Of a stretch of 64,000 nucleotides of DNA, positions 33,454 to 42,164 are shown in pieces. Under the pieces are notes generated by a model, which saw only the letters and a program-made list of their open reading frames with translations, was not told the DNA's origin and did not search any database. Position 1 is the stretch's first letter. Every line of letters starts with the position of its first letter. Source of the DNA: Streptomyces melanogenes (GTDB lineage Bacteria > Actinomycetota > Actinomycetes > Streptomycetales > Streptomycetaceae); NCBI RefSeq assembly GCF_014649795.1, contig NZ_BMTS01000010.1, positions 124,001-188,000 of the forward strand. Reading direction: 5' to 3'. Position numbers and translations under genes: made by a program.

Positions 33454-33780
33454 ATGAGCGAGCCCGAGTTCAGCGCCAGGGGCGTACGGATCGAACGGTG
33501 GACGCGTTCGCTGACCAGGGCGGGGCAGGTCCTGATCAAGGACGGCCGGCTCGCCCTGCTCACCAGCAGCGGGCGGGAGATCGACAGCGCCCCGCTGCGC
33601 GCGGTGAGCGCGGGCAAGCCGCTGCTGCCGTGGGCCGCCAAGGCCGACCGGACCGTGGCCAAGCTCAACGGCCACCGCTACCGGCTGACCATGGGCCAGC
33701 AGAGCGGCAGGCCGCGCGGGGCGGAGCTCGCCCAGCGCTTCCTGAAGGCCGTGCGCCCGGCGGGTGAACCGCGCGGCTGA
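33454..33780 (+). CDS. Small conserved-type hypothetical protein
   Basis: 108 residues from ATG 33454 with GAAGGGGGCACAG upstream. It is basic and strand-rich: FSARGVRIERWTRSLTRAGQ, VLIKDGRLALLTSSGREID, SAPLRAVSAGKPLLPWAAKA, RTVAKLNGHRYRLTMGQQ. The alternating strands hint at a small PH-like or barrel fold, but I recognise no family. No membrane helix or signal. An upstream in-frame extension lacks a ribosome site. The next gene is a HATPase-type regulator 146 bases downstream on the same strand. Confidence 0.65.
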   Translation: MSEPEFSARGVRIERWTRSLTRAGQVLIKDGRLALLTSSGREIDSAPLRAVSAGKPLLPWAAKADRTVAKLNGHRYRLTMGQQSGRPRGAELAQRFLKAVRPAGEPRG

Positions 33781-33925
33781 GGGGCTGGTGGGGCGCGAGT
33801 TGCGGAGCGCCGACCCCTGCGCCACCCTGGTCTCACATCACTCAGGGTTTACCGGCGGTCACGCTGCGATCCAGCCCGCCGGACCAGAAAAGCTTCTTCC
33901 GGACCTCAATCGGGGAGTCGCAGCC

Positions 33926-34477
33926 GTGATCAGCCAGTCGAGCAGGCATTGCACGGTGGAGCTCCAAGCCCTGCCGTCGCGGATCGGGCAAGTCCGCAGA
34001 ATCGTTTCAGCACAGTTGCGTTACTGGCATCTCGATCCTCTGATAGACGAGGCGGCGCTCGGCGTCACCGAGTTGCTGACCAATGTCCACCGGCACGCCC
34101 AGCCGGACAAGCTCTGCACCGTGGAGATCGAGCTGTTGCGCGACCGGCTCACGGTGTCCGTCCACGACCACGACCCGCGGATGCCCACGGTGCGCAGCGC
34201 GGACCCCTTCGCCACCAACGGCCGCGGCCTCGCGATGATCGCGGCGGTCAGCGAGAGCTGGGGGGTGCGTCCGCTGGGGACCTCGGGCAAGACCGTGTGG
34301 TTCACGCTCCCCGCGCCGCCGCCCGCGGTCGCCCTGCCGACCCGCCCGGCGTACGGGACGAAACCGGCCACCGCCAAGGCGACCGGCCCCTGTCTGCACA
34401 AACGGCCCGCCCTGGTGCGCACCGAGGGCCGGGGAGGTCTTCCGCGCACTCCCGCCCGGCTGCCCGCGGTGGGCTGA
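33926..34477 (+). CDS. HATPase_c ATP-binding protein (anti-sigma / RsbW-like)
   Basis: 183 residues from GTG 33926, eight bases after GGGGAG. The domain follows the RsbW/SpoIIAB pattern: the N-box helix DEAALGVTELLTNVHRHAQP (Glu-Leu-x-x-Asn), then VEIELLRDRLTVSVHDHDP (with the G1-box Asp-x-x-x region), FATNGRGLAMIAAVSESWGV (G2-like) and GKTVWFTLPAP. The C-terminal 50 residues are disordered and basic. These proteins bind ATP and inhibit sigma factors or phosphorylate anti-anti-sigma factors. Streptomyces encode dozens, mostly orphan. No sigma or antagonist gene is adjacent. Confidence 0.87.
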   Translation: MISQSSRHCTVELQALPSRIGQVRRIVSAQLRYWHLDPLIDEAALGVTELLTNVHRHAQPDKLCTVEIELLRDRLTVSVHDHDPRMPTVRSADPFATNGRGLAMIAAVSESWGVRPLGTSGKTVWFTLPAPPPAVALPTRPAYGTKPATAKATGPCLHKRPALVRTEGRGGLPRTPARLPAVG

Positions 34478-34521
34478 CCGGGCGGGATCCGCGAGCCGGG
34501 CGGGAGTCACAGACCGGGGCC

Positions 34522-37074
34522 TCACTGCGTCGCGATCGCCCGCAGCACGTCGAGCCGGGCCGCGCGGCGGGCCGGGCGCCAGCCGGCCAGGGCGCCCGCG
34601 AGCAGCCCCACCAGCGTCACGACCGCCAGCTGTACGGGCGGCAGGGCGAACGCGCCGGTCCCGTCCGCGTCGGAGGCCCGCACCAGGACCCAGCCGAGGA
34701 ACGCGCCGAGCCCCAGGCCGCCCGCCGTGCCGAAGGCCGCGACCAGAACCGACTCCCAGCGGACCATGGCCCGCAGCTGCGCCCTGGTCTGGCCGACCGC
34801 CCGCAGCAGCCCGAGCTCCCGGGTGCGCTCGTGCACGGCCAGCGTCAGCGTGTTGGCGATGCCGAGCAGCGCGATGACGACGGCGAGCGCGAGGAGCGCG
34901 TAGACGAGGGTGAGCATCATGTCGATGCCGCTCGCCGAGGACTTCGCGTACTCGTCGCGGGTCTGGACGGTCGGGTTCCCGTACGCGGCGGCCGTCCTCT
35001 CGACCGCCTTCTTGCCGTCGGCGACCGACACGCCGTCCTTGAAGGAGACCGCGACCAGCGTGTCGGACTCCTGCGCCCGGTGCGGCGCCCAGGCCTCGCG
35101 GGTGAGCAGGTAGTCGCCCGCCAGGTCCTTCTCGGCGTACACCGCCCGTACGGTGAAGGTCCGCTCGCTCCCGTCGGTGAAGGCCAGACGGGTGGTCGAG
35201 CCGGGCTTCCAGTGGTGCTTGTCGGCCTCGTTCGCGGAGACCGCGAGGCCGTCGGTGCCCAGGCCCGCGAGCGAGCCCTCGACCTTGCCGAGGTCGAGCA
35301 GTCCGGTGAGGGCCACGGGGTCGGTGACGGTGATGTTCCGGCCGCCGCCGTCGACGTCCGCGACGCCCTTGCCGAGCCCCACCGCGGCCTCGACCTGCGG
35401 CAACCTGGCCACGGCGGGGGCCAGTCGGGGACTGATGCCACTGCCACCCGCGCCGAACTGCCGGGCGCCGACGGCCACGTCGCCCGCGAACGAGCGGGAC
35501 ACGGTCTGGTCCATCGTCGCCTTCAGGGAGGCGCCGAAGACGGTGAACAGCGACACCACCGCGACGCCGATCATCAGCGCGGTGGCGGTGGCCGCGGTGC
35601 GCCGGGGGCTGCGCAGCGCGTTGCGCCGGGCCAGCGCGCCGGTCACGCCGCGCAGCCGGTCCAGGGGCGCGCCCAGGATCCGTACGGCGTACGAGGACGC
35701 CACCGGGCCGAGGACCACGAACGCGGCGACGGTGAGCAGCGCCCCGGTCCCGGCGAGCAGCAGGCCGGGGGCGAGCACCCCGGCGACGGTCACGCCGACG
35801 CCGACGGGCAGCAGGGCCCCGCCGACCAGCTTGCGGGTGCGGGAGGCGCCCGCCTGGTCGACGGCGCTCTCGCGCAGTGCGGCGAGCGGCGCGGTCCGGC
35901 CCGCCCGCAGCGCGGGCAGCAGCGCCGAGCCGAGGCAGACGAGCACGCCCACGGCGACCGGCAGCGCGACGGAGAGCCGGCTGATCACCAAGTCGCCTGC
36001 GGGGAAGGGGAATCCGATGGCCGGGAAGAGTGCCTGGAGGCCCGCCGCGATGCCGATGCCCGCGAGGACTCCGGCCGTCGACGCGGCGAGCGCGACGACC
36101 GCGGCCTCGGCGAGGGTGGCCGTGCTGACCTGGCGGCGCGAGGCGCCGAGCGCGCGCAGCAGGGCGTTCTCGCGGGTGCGCTGGGCGACGACGATCGCGA
36201 AGGTGTTGTGGATCGAGAAGGTGGCGACGAGCAGCGCGATGCCGGAGAACACCAGGAGCAGCGCGGTGAAGAGGTCGAGGAAGAGCCCGGCGACCATGTC
36301 GAGGCTCTCGGCGGCGGCCGCCTTGCCCGTGATCGCCTCTACTCCCTTCGGGAGTACGGGAGTCAGCGCGTCGACGAGCCGCTGCTGGCTCACGCCGGGG
36401 CCGGCCCGTACGGAAAGGGACGAGGCCTCCCCGGGCTTGGGCGCCAGGTACTTCTCGGCGTCGCCGAGGGTGAGCCCGGCGAAGGTGGCCTGGCCCATCC
36501 CGTCCTCGCCGCCGAAGGTGGCGATGCCGACGATCCGGACCGGTACGGGGTCGGGCACGCGCAGCACGGTCGTGTCGCCGAGCTTCAGGCCGCCCTTGCC
36601 GGCGGCGCCCCGGTTGACCACGACCTCGCCCGGCGCACTCGGGGCGCGCCCTTCGGCGAGCCGGTACGGGTTCAGCTTCGGGTCGGTGATCCAGTTGCCC
36701 GCCCGGGTGGGCGGGCCCTGGCCGCCGATCGGCTTGCCGTCGGAGCCGACGAGCTGGCCCGAGCCCTGGAGGTCGGGGACGGCCGCGGCGACGCCCGGGG
36801 TGGCGGACAGGCGGGTGGCGAGCGCGGTGGGCACGGGCTGGCGGGTGCCCTGGCCCTCGCCCGCGACGGTGACCACGTTCGTACTGCGCACGACCGCGTC
36901 CGTACCCGCGTTGGCGTCCGCGAAGAGCGTGTCGAAGCCGGCGCGCAGGGTGTCGCCCATGACGAGGGTGCCGGTGAGGAAGGCGACGCCGAGCAGGACG
37001 GCGACGAAGGTCCCGGCGAAGCGGCGCTTGTGGGAGCGCAGCGAGGTGCGGCTGAGGCGCAGTGCGGCGTTCAT
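34522..37074 (-). CDS. ABC transporter permease, FtsX/MacB type, duplicated domain
   Basis: 850 residues from ATG 37074, overlapping the ATPase stop (ATGA). It has two FtsX units, each with a large extracytoplasmic loop between an N-terminal helix and three further helices: first helix at about 20-40 (GTFVAVLLGVAFLTGTLVMG), a cluster near 255-400, another first helix near 490-510 and the final cluster near 720-840. The conserved FtsX segments FSGIALLVATFSIHNTFAIV and LLGIANTLTLAVHERTRELG are present. These permeases usually work in mechanotransmission, lipoprotein or antimicrobial-peptide handling rather than simple transport. Third gene of the SHOCT/ATPase/permease operon. Confidence 0.92.
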   Translation of the reverse strand: MNAALRLSRTSLRSHKRRFAGTFVAVLLGVAFLTGTLVMGDTLRAGFDTLFADANAGTDAVVRSTNVVTVAGEGQGTRQPVPTALATRLSATPGVAAAVPDLQGSGQLVGSDGKPIGGQGPPTRAGNWITDPKLNPYRLAEGRAPSAPGEVVVNRGAAGKGGLKLGDTTVLRVPDPVPVRIVGIATFGGEDGMGQATFAGLTLGDAEKYLAPKPGEASSLSVRAGPGVSQQRLVDALTPVLPKGVEAITGKAAAAESLDMVAGLFLDLFTALLLVFSGIALLVATFSIHNTFAIVVAQRTRENALLRALGASRRQVSTATLAEAAVVALAASTAGVLAGIGIAAGLQALFPAIGFPFPAGDLVISRLSVALPVAVGVLVCLGSALLPALRAGRTAPLAALRESAVDQAGASRTRKLVGGALLPVGVGVTVAGVLAPGLLLAGTGALLTVAAFVVLGPVASSYAVRILGAPLDRLRGVTGALARRNALRSPRRTAATATALMIGVAVVSLFTVFGASLKATMDQTVSRSFAGDVAVGARQFGAGGSGISPRLAPAVARLPQVEAAVGLGKGVADVDGGGRNITVTDPVALTGLLDLGKVEGSLAGLGTDGLAVSANEADKHHWKPGSTTRLAFTDGSERTFTVRAVYAEKDLAGDYLLTREAWAPHRAQESDTLVAVSFKDGVSVADGKKAVERTAAAYGNPTVQTRDEYAKSSASGIDMMLTLVYALLALAVVIALLGIANTLTLAVHERTRELGLLRAVGQTRAQLRAMVRWESVLVAAFGTAGGLGLGAFLGWVLVRASDADGTGAFALPPVQLAVVTLVGLLAGALAGWRPARRAARLDVLRAIATQ

Positions 37075-37835
37075 GACGTCACCCCCGGCGCGTCGAAGGC
37101 CTTCAGCCGGTCGAGCACGCGCTCGGCGGTCGGGGCCGGCATCCGGTCGACGAGCCGTCCGTCGGCGAGGAAGAGCACCTCGTCGGCGTGGGCGGCGGCG
37201 ACCGGGTCGTGGGTGACCATCACGACCGTGCGGGCGGTGCGGCGGACGGTGCTGCCGAGCAGCCGCAGCACCTCCTCGCCCGCGCGGGAGTCGAGGTTGC
37301 CGGTCGGCTCGTCGGCGAAGACGACGTCGGGCCGCCCGGCGAACGCCCGGGCCACGGCGACGCGTTGCTGCTGGCCGCCGGAGAGTTCGGCGGGCCGGTG
37401 GTGGAGGCGGTCGCGCAGCCCGACGGTGTCGACGAGCGCGTCGATCCACTCGCGGTCGCCGCGCTGCCCCGCGAGGTCGAGGGGCAGCGTGATGTTCTCG
37501 GCCACGGTGAGGGTCGGGAGCAGGTTGAAGGCCTGGAAGACGAAGCCGACGCGCTCGCGGCGCAGCAGGGTGAGCGCGCGGTCGTCGAGGCCGCTCAGGT
37601 CGGTGCCGCCGATGAAGGCGGAGCCCGAGGTGAGGGTGTCGAGCCCGGCGGCGCAGTGCATCAGGGTGGACTTGCCGGAGCCCGAGGGCCCCATGATCGC
37701 GGTGAAGCGGCCGGCCGGGAAGTCGACGCTCACCCCGTCCAGGGCCCTCACCTCGGTGTCGCCCGCGCCGTACGTCTTGACGGCGTCGACGACCCGGGCG
37801 GCGGCGGTGGCGGTGGGCCGCAGCGCGGTGGTCAT
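37071..37835 (-). CDS. ABC transporter ATP-binding protein, MacB/LolD type
   Basis: 254 residues. Walker A GPSGSGKST (about 50-58), Q-loop FVFQAFNLLPTLT, signature LSGGQQQRVAVARA (about 152), Walker B VVFADEPTGNLDS (about 174) and switch His VTHDP are complete. The LLPTLTVAEN and EPTGNLDS segments are typical of ATPases paired with FtsX/MacB permeases. It overlaps both neighbours by four bases (ATGA), so SHOCT protein, ATPase and permease are made from one mRNA. Regulation may involve the palindrome at 38233. Confidence 0.95.
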   Translation of the reverse strand: MTTALRPTATAAARVVDAVKTYGAGDTEVRALDGVSVDFPAGRFTAIMGPSGSGKSTLMHCAAGLDTLTSGSAFIGGTDLSGLDDRALTLLRRERVGFVFQAFNLLPTLTVAENITLPLDLAGQRGDREWIDALVDTVGLRDRLHHRPAELSGGQQQRVAVARAFAGRPDVVFADEPTGNLDSRAGEEVLRLLGSTVRRTARTVVMVTHDPVAAAHADEVLFLADGRLVDRMPAPTAERVLDRLKAFDAPGVTS

Positions 37836-38137
37836 GCCGCACCGCCCTTGCGACGGCCGAACTCCTCGTCCAGGACGGAGAGCCGGCGCCAGTACTCGTC
37901 CTCGTCGATCTCACCGGCGGCGAAACGGCGGCCCAGCACGGCGAGCGGCGAGCGCTCGTCCAGCGAGGGGCGGTCGTCGTAGGACCGGGGGTCGCCGAAG
38001 GGCGGGCGCCAGGGGCCGCGCCGTCCGCGCCACACCGTGCGGCGCAGCAGGGTGACGACCGTGAGGATCACGGCTGCCCAGATCACCGGGAAGAACAGGA
38101 TCCAGGGTCCGGGTCCGTCGTAGGCCAGCGTGTTCAT
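37832..38137 (-). CDS. SHOCT-domain small membrane protein
   Basis: 101 residues from ATG 38137 with GAGGAG about ten bases upstream. One membrane helix (about 10-32, PWILFFPVIWAAVILTVVTL) is followed by a basic linker and a C-terminal SHOCT motif (LGRRFAAGEIDEDEYWRRLS), a short oligomerisation helix pair found in many small proteins. It is the first gene of the ABC operon and overlaps the ATPase ATG. Such proteins often precede FtsX-type ABC systems in Streptomyces; a role in assembly or sensing is possible but unproven. Confidence 0.87.
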   Translation of the reverse strand: MNTLAYDGPGPWILFFPVIWAAVILTVVTLLRRTVWRGRRGPWRPPFGDPRSYDDRPSLDERSPLAVLGRRFAAGEIDEDEYWRRLSVLDEEFGRRKGGAA

Positions 38138-38232
38138 CGTGCTCAGCTCCTCGGTCGGGGGTGTCTCGTGGTGCTTTCGAGACTCCCGCCGAGGGGTGGC
38201 CCGGGTCGTCGTACAGCCAGCGGCACTTGCCG

Positions 38233-38248
38233 TACCTCCCGGGGAGTA
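38233..38248. promoter_or_regulatory. 16-bp palindrome upstream of SHOCT/ABC operon
   Basis: TACCTCCCGGGGAGTA is a near-perfect palindrome about 95 bp upstream of the SHOCT start, between it and the divergent TetR gene. It differs by only two positions from the perfect palindrome TACTCCCCGGGGAGTA at 48582 upstream of the two-component operon; flanking G and G are also shared. This suggests both are bound by the same response regulator. Confidence 0.5.
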
Positions 38249-38283
38249 GACCGGGCCGGTGCGACTGCTCTCGCTTCTGTACC

Positions 38284-38300
38284 TACTAGTATGTATAGTA
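38284..38300. promoter_or_regulatory. Leaderless TetR promoter with palindromic operator
   Basis: TACTAGTATGTATAGTA has 5-bp arms (TACTA/TAGTA) and contains the perfect palindrome TACTAGTA. The -10 hexamer TATAGT (38294-38299) lies six bases before the ATG at 38306, so the mRNA is probably leaderless. An A/T-rich palindrome on top of the -10 in such GC-rich DNA is what a self-repressing TetR operator looks like. Confidence 0.55.
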
Positions 38301-38305
38301 CGGCC

Positions 38306-38869
38306 ATGAGCACCCCCGAGCGTCTGATCGAGGCCACCCGGGAGCTGCTGTGGGACCGGGGCTACGTCGGCGCCAGCCCCAAGGCGATCCAGCAGCGGTC
38401 GGGCGCGGGCCAGGGCAGTATGTACCACCACTTCACGGGCAAACCGGACCTGGCGCTCGCCGCCATCCGGCGCACCGCCGACGAGCTGCGCGCGAGCGCC
38501 GAGGCCTCCTTCGGGGGCGGGGGCACCGCGTACGAACGGATCCGCGGCTATCTGCTGCGCCAGCGCGACGCGCTGCGCGGCTGCCCGGTGGGGCGGCTGA
38601 CCATGGACCCGGACGTGATCGCCAGCGACGCGCTGCGCGCGCCCGTCACCGAGACGGTCGACTGGCTGCGCGGGGAGCTCGCCCGGATCGTCCAGGAGGG
38701 CCTGGACGCGGGCGAGTTCAGCGCTCCCCTGGTGCCCGAGGAGATCGCGGCGACGGTGGTCGCGACCGTCCAGGGCGGCTACGTCCTGGCCCGTGCGTCC
38801 GGCTCGCCCGCCGCCTTCGACGCGGGCGTCCGCGGCCTGCTCGCCCTGCTCGCGCCCCGCACCCCCTGA
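38306..38869 (+). CDS. TetR-family transcriptional regulator
   Basis: 187 residues. N-terminal helix-turn-helix: TPERLIEATRELLWDRGYVG, ASPKAIQQRSGAGQGSMYHH, FTGKPDLALAAI. The C-terminal ligand-binding region has a short GCPVGRLTMDPDVI segment typical of the TetR_C YxaF-like group, whose ligands include flavonoid-like or lactone compounds. It starts the cluster with a cupin, a DUF4865 protein and a phosphotriesterase-like hydrolase, so it is the likely local repressor, acting through the palindrome at 38284. The ligand is unknown. Confidence 0.93.
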   Translation: MSTPERLIEATRELLWDRGYVGASPKAIQQRSGAGQGSMYHHFTGKPDLALAAIRRTADELRASAEASFGGGGTAYERIRGYLLRQRDALRGCPVGRLTMDPDVIASDALRAPVTETVDWLRGELARIVQEGLDAGEFSAPLVPEEIAATVVATVQGGYVLARASGSPAAFDAGVRGLLALLAPRTP

Positions 38870-38895
38870 CCACCACCACGAGTCGAGGAACATCC

Positions 38896-39300
38896 ATGCA
38901 CGTCACCCGTCAGCGTCCCGCCACTGCGCGGGGCCCGGCCGAGCACTTCACCGGCACGGTCTGGCTGGACGAGATCGCCACGCCCCCGTCGCCGTCCCGA
39001 CTGCGGATGGTCAGCGTCCACTTCACCCCCGGCGCCCATACGGCCTGGCACCGCCACCCGCACGGCCAGGTCCTGCACGTGACCGAGGGCGAGGGCCTGG
39101 TGCAGCGCAGGGGCGGTCCCGTCGAGCCGATCCGGGCGGGCGACACCGTCTGGATCGAGCCGGACGAATGGCACTGGCACGGCGCCGGACCGGACACGTT
39201 CATGACCCATCTCGCGGTCGTCGAGGCCGCCCAGGACGGCACCGCCGTCGACTGGGACCGCCATGTCGCCGCCGACGCCTACCCGTCGTCCACTTCCTGA
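38896..39300 (+). CDS. Cupin-domain protein
   Basis: 134 residues from ATG 38896 with GAGGAA upstream. The cupin metal site is visible: HTAWHRHPHGQVLHVTEGEG (H-x-H-x-x-x...E region, about 51-70) and the second motif GDTVWIEPDEWHWHG with later His. These single-domain cupins are often annotated as (R)-mandelonitrile-lyase-like or quercetinase-like and bind Fe, Mn or Ni. It begins 27 bases after the TetR stop and is followed ten bases later by the DUF4865 gene, so it belongs to the operon. Its substrate is presumably the same compound handled by the phosphotriesterase-like enzyme. Confidence 0.88.
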   Translation: MHVTRQRPATARGPAEHFTGTVWLDEIATPPSPSRLRMVSVHFTPGAHTAWHRHPHGQVLHVTEGEGLVQRRGGPVEPIRAGDTVWIEPDEWHWHGAGPDTFMTHLAVVEAAQDGTAVDWDRHVAADAYPSSTS

Positions 39301-39310
39301 GGAGTACGCC

Positions 39311-39880
39311 GTGCACGCCCTGCAGTACGAGATCCCCCTGCCCGCCGACTACGACATGGACATCATCCGCACCCGCGTCGCCACCCGCGGCCATCTCCTC
39401 GACGACTTCCCCGGCCTCGGCCTCAAGGCGTATCTGATCCGCGAGCGTGGCGCGGGCTCGCCGGTGAACGCCTATGCGCCCTTCTACCTCTGGAACACGC
39501 CCGAGGGCATGAACTCCTTCCTCTGGGGCGCGGGCTTCCAGGGCATCGTGGACGACTTCGGCCGCCCGGAGGTCCAGCACTGGATGGGGCTCTCCTACGA
39601 GGAGGGGACGGCGGCCGGGGCCGTGCCGGTCGCCGCGACGCGCGAGCGCCTGGCGGTGCCGGAGGGTGTGCGGCCCGCCGACTTCGTGGCCGAGCAGCTG
39701 GCGCGGGCGGCAGGTCCCGGGACGGTGGCGAGCACGCTGGCCGTCGACCCCCGCCGCTGGGAGCTGCTGCGCTTCACGCTCTGGGAGCAGGAGGCCCCGC
39801 AGGCGCCCGGCGACCGGTTCCGGGTGCTGCACCTGTCGGCGCCGGAGCGCGGCGAGCTGACCCGGGGACGGCACTGGTGA
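39311..39880 (+). CDS. DUF4865 family protein
   Basis: 189 residues from GTG 39311, with TGAGGAG upstream. The start (VHALQYEIPLPADYDMDIIR) and segments DDFPGLGLKAYLIRERG, YAPFYLWNTPEGMNSFLWGA and FGRPEVQHWMGLSYE match DUF4865, a small family with a dimeric alpha/beta-barrel look (ferredoxin-like repeats as in monooxygenases such as YdhR), function unknown. It commonly travels with TetR regulators and cupins. Its TGA overlaps the GTG of the phosphotriesterase gene (GTGA). Confidence 0.83.
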   Translation: MHALQYEIPLPADYDMDIIRTRVATRGHLLDDFPGLGLKAYLIRERGAGSPVNAYAPFYLWNTPEGMNSFLWGAGFQGIVDDFGRPEVQHWMGLSYEEGTAAGAVPVAATRERLAVPEGVRPADFVAEQLARAAGPGTVASTLAVDPRRWELLRFTLWEQEAPQAPGDRFRVLHLSAPERGELTRGRHW

Positions 39881-40776
39881 CCGGGGCGCCCGTGGTCCGT
39901 ACCGTGCTCGGCGATGTGCCCGCCGACCGGCTCGGCGTCGTGGACGCCCACGACCACCTCTTCATCCGCAGCCCGCTGCTGCCGGGCCAGGAGCTCGACG
40001 ACACCGGGGCGGCGGCCGCCCGGCTCCACGCCTTCCACGACCTCGGCGGCGGCACGGTGGTGCAGTGGACGCCGTACGGCATGGGCCGCCGGGCGGACCA
40101 ACTGGCCGCGCTGTCAAGGGAGTCGGGCGTCCAGGTGGTGGCCGCCACCGGTCTGCACCAGGCGGCCCACTACCCGCCCGAACTGCTCGACTCCGTACGC
40201 GACTCGCTCGCCGAGCTGTTCGTGCGCGAGATCACCGAGGGCATCGAGGAGGGCGGCGGTGTCCGGGCCGGGCTGATCAAGGTCGCGGGCGGCTTCCACG
40301 GGCTCGACGCGCACGCGCGGCTGACGATGCGCGCGGCAGCCGAGGCCCATCGCCGTACGGGCGCGGCCGTCGCGGTGCACCTGGAGCTCGGGACCGGTGC
40401 CCTCGACGTGCTCGACCTGCTCTGCGGGGAGCTCGGGGTCGCGCCGGACCGGATGATCCTCGGCCACCTCAACCGCTCCCCCGACGCCACCGTCCACCTC
40501 CAGGCCGCCGCGGCGGGCGCCTATCTGGGCTTCGACGGGCCGTCCCGGGCCAACCACGCCACGGACTGGCGGATGCCCCAGGCGCTGAAGGCGCTCGCGG
40601 ACGCCGGGTTCGCGGACCGGCTGCTGCTCGGCGGCGACACGGTGACCCCGGACACGCCGGGCATGCCCTATCTGCTGCGCCGGGTGCGGCCCGGGCTCGA
40701 ACTCGCCCTGGGCGAGGAGCTGGTGGAGCGGATCCTGGCGGCCAATCCGCAGGGGGCGTTCGCGCTGCGGCGTTAG
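39877..40776 (+). CDS. Phosphotriesterase-family metallohydrolase (likely lactonase-like)
   Basis: 299 residues. The binuclear metal site of the amidohydrolase superfamily is readable: HxH in VVDAHDHLFIR (about 24-26), the carbamylated Lys in RAGLIKVAGG (about 134), His in AVHLELGTG and GHLNRSPD, and Asp in LLGGDTVT (about 247). Phosphotriesterase-like proteins usually hydrolyse lactones or phosphoesters. Being coupled to DUF4865 and behind a TetR/cupin pair suggests catabolism or detoxification of one small molecule. It is shorter than most family members (about 310-340). Confidence 0.87.
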   Translation: MTGAPVVRTVLGDVPADRLGVVDAHDHLFIRSPLLPGQELDDTGAAAARLHAFHDLGGGTVVQWTPYGMGRRADQLAALSRESGVQVVAATGLHQAAHYPPELLDSVRDSLAELFVREITEGIEEGGGVRAGLIKVAGGFHGLDAHARLTMRAAAEAHRRTGAAVAVHLELGTGALDVLDLLCGELGVAPDRMILGHLNRSPDATVHLQAAAAGAYLGFDGPSRANHATDWRMPQALKALADAGFADRLLLGGDTVTPDTPGMPYLLRRVRPGLELALGEELVERILAANPQGAFALRR

Positions 40777-40799
40777 CCTCCCCCCGGGCGTGGCCGCCG

Positions 40800-42014
40800 T
40801 CAGCCCAGCGCCGCCAGCGGGTCGTCGAGCACCGGCTGCCACGCCAACTCGGCCGCGCCGACCAGGCTGTTGTGGTCGAGCGAGCAGGCGAGGATCGGCA
40901 CGCCGCCGCTGCGCCCCCACAGGCTGCGGTCGGCGACGACGGCCCGCAGCCGGTCGGGGTCCGCCTCCAGCAGGGCCTTGTGCAGTCCGCCGAGGATGAT
41001 CCGGTCGGGGTTGAGGATGTTGACGAGCCCGGCGAGGCCCAGCCCCAGGCGGTCGATGAGCTCCTCGGCGGCCCCGCTCACGGCCACGTCCTCGTACTCC
41101 GTGCGCAGCAGTTCGCGGGACTGCTCCAGGAGCGAGACCTCGGGGCCCGGGTCGCGGCCCGCCGCCGTCAGGAAGGCGAGCGGGTCGGTCTCCACGTCGA
41201 GGCAGCCCCGGCCGCCGCAGTAGCAGGGGCGGCCCTCGGGGCTGACGGTGAGGTGGCCGACCTCCAGGGCGAGGCCCGAACTCCCGGTGTGCAGACGGCC
41301 GTCGAGGACGAGCGCGCCGCCGACGCCCCGGTGGCCGGTGGCCACGCAGAGCAGGTGCTGCGCGCCGCGCCCGGCGCCGTGGCGGTGCTCGGCGAGGGCC
41401 GCGAGGTTGACGTCGTTGCCGGTGAAGGCGGGACCCTCGATGCCCGCGGCCCGTACCCGCTCGGCGAAGATCTCGCGCACCGGGGCGCCCGCGGGCCAGG
41501 CCAGGTGCAGCGGGTTCAGCGCGGTGCCGTCCGGCTCGGCGACGGCCGAGGGCACGGCCAGGCCCGCGCCGACGCAGCGCAGGCCGCTGCCGCGCAGCAG
41601 TTCGGCGCCCGCGTCGACAACCTCGCCGAGGACCTGGGCCGGGTCGGCGGAGACGGTGACGCAGCCGGGCGCGGTCGCGACCGTACGGCCGCCGAGGCCC
41701 ACCAGTGCGGCGCGGAATCCGTCGGCGTGCACCTGGGCGGCGAGGGCGACCGGGCCCGAGTCGTTGACCGCGAGGCGGTGCGAGGGGCGGCCCTGGGAAC
41801 CGGCGGCGGCGCCGGGGCGGGAGTCGACCTGGATGAGGCCGAGCGCTTCGAGTTCGGCGGCGACCGCTCCGGCCGTGGCCCGGGTGACGCCCAGCTCGGC
41901 GGTGAGGACGGCGCGGGTGGGCGCGCGGCCCGTGTGGACCAGTTCGAGCGCGGGGCCGAGTGCCCCACGGCCCCTGTCCAGCCTCGTCTTGGTGTGCGTC
42001 GCCTTGCCGTTCAT
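40800..42014 (-). CDS. ROK-family transcriptional regulator (NagC/XylR type)
   Basis: 404 residues. A winged helix-turn-helix (VHTGRAPTRAVLTAELGVTR, ATAGAVAAELEALGLIQ) precedes a ROK domain with the zinc motif PCYCGGRGCLDVE (about 260) and NDVNLAALAEH, VGHLTVSPEG. The ATP-binding DxGxTx motif of sugar kinases is absent, so it acts as a sugar-sensing repressor rather than kinase. It is divergent from the MFS permease across 150 bp, a common pairing in which the regulator controls the transporter. Sugar unknown. Confidence 0.9.
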   Translation of the reverse strand: MNGKATHTKTRLDRGRGALGPALELVHTGRAPTRAVLTAELGVTRATAGAVAAELEALGLIQVDSRPGAAAGSQGRPSHRLAVNDSGPVALAAQVHADGFRAALVGLGGRTVATAPGCVTVSADPAQVLGEVVDAGAELLRGSGLRCVGAGLAVPSAVAEPDGTALNPLHLAWPAGAPVREIFAERVRAAGIEGPAFTGNDVNLAALAEHRHGAGRGAQHLLCVATGHRGVGGALVLDGRLHTGSSGLALEVGHLTVSPEGRPCYCGGRGCLDVETDPLAFLTAAGRDPGPEVSLLEQSRELLRTEYEDVAVSGAAEELIDRLGLGLAGLVNILNPDRIILGGLHKALLEADPDRLRAVVADRSLWGRSGGVPILACSLDHNSLVGAAELAWQPVLDDPLAALG

Positions 42015-42164
42015 GGGGGCGAGTCTCCCATGATCCAGGACGGAGGCATTCCCTCCGCCGGCGGCCGGCGTTCACTCGCCGCTCACCCACCGGTCGCCGC
42101 GCGCTCCTGCGACCGTGGCCTCGACGGCTTGTCGGCGAGGGCCGCCGCCCCCTATCCTGAGTTT

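Noticed and set aside
33949..38055. A 1368-codon open frame on the plus strand
   Set aside because: It lies opposite the ABC permease and ATPase genes, which have complete motifs and ATGA coupling. Its translation is low-complexity Arg/Gly/Glu-rich, typical of antisense reading in GC-rich DNA.
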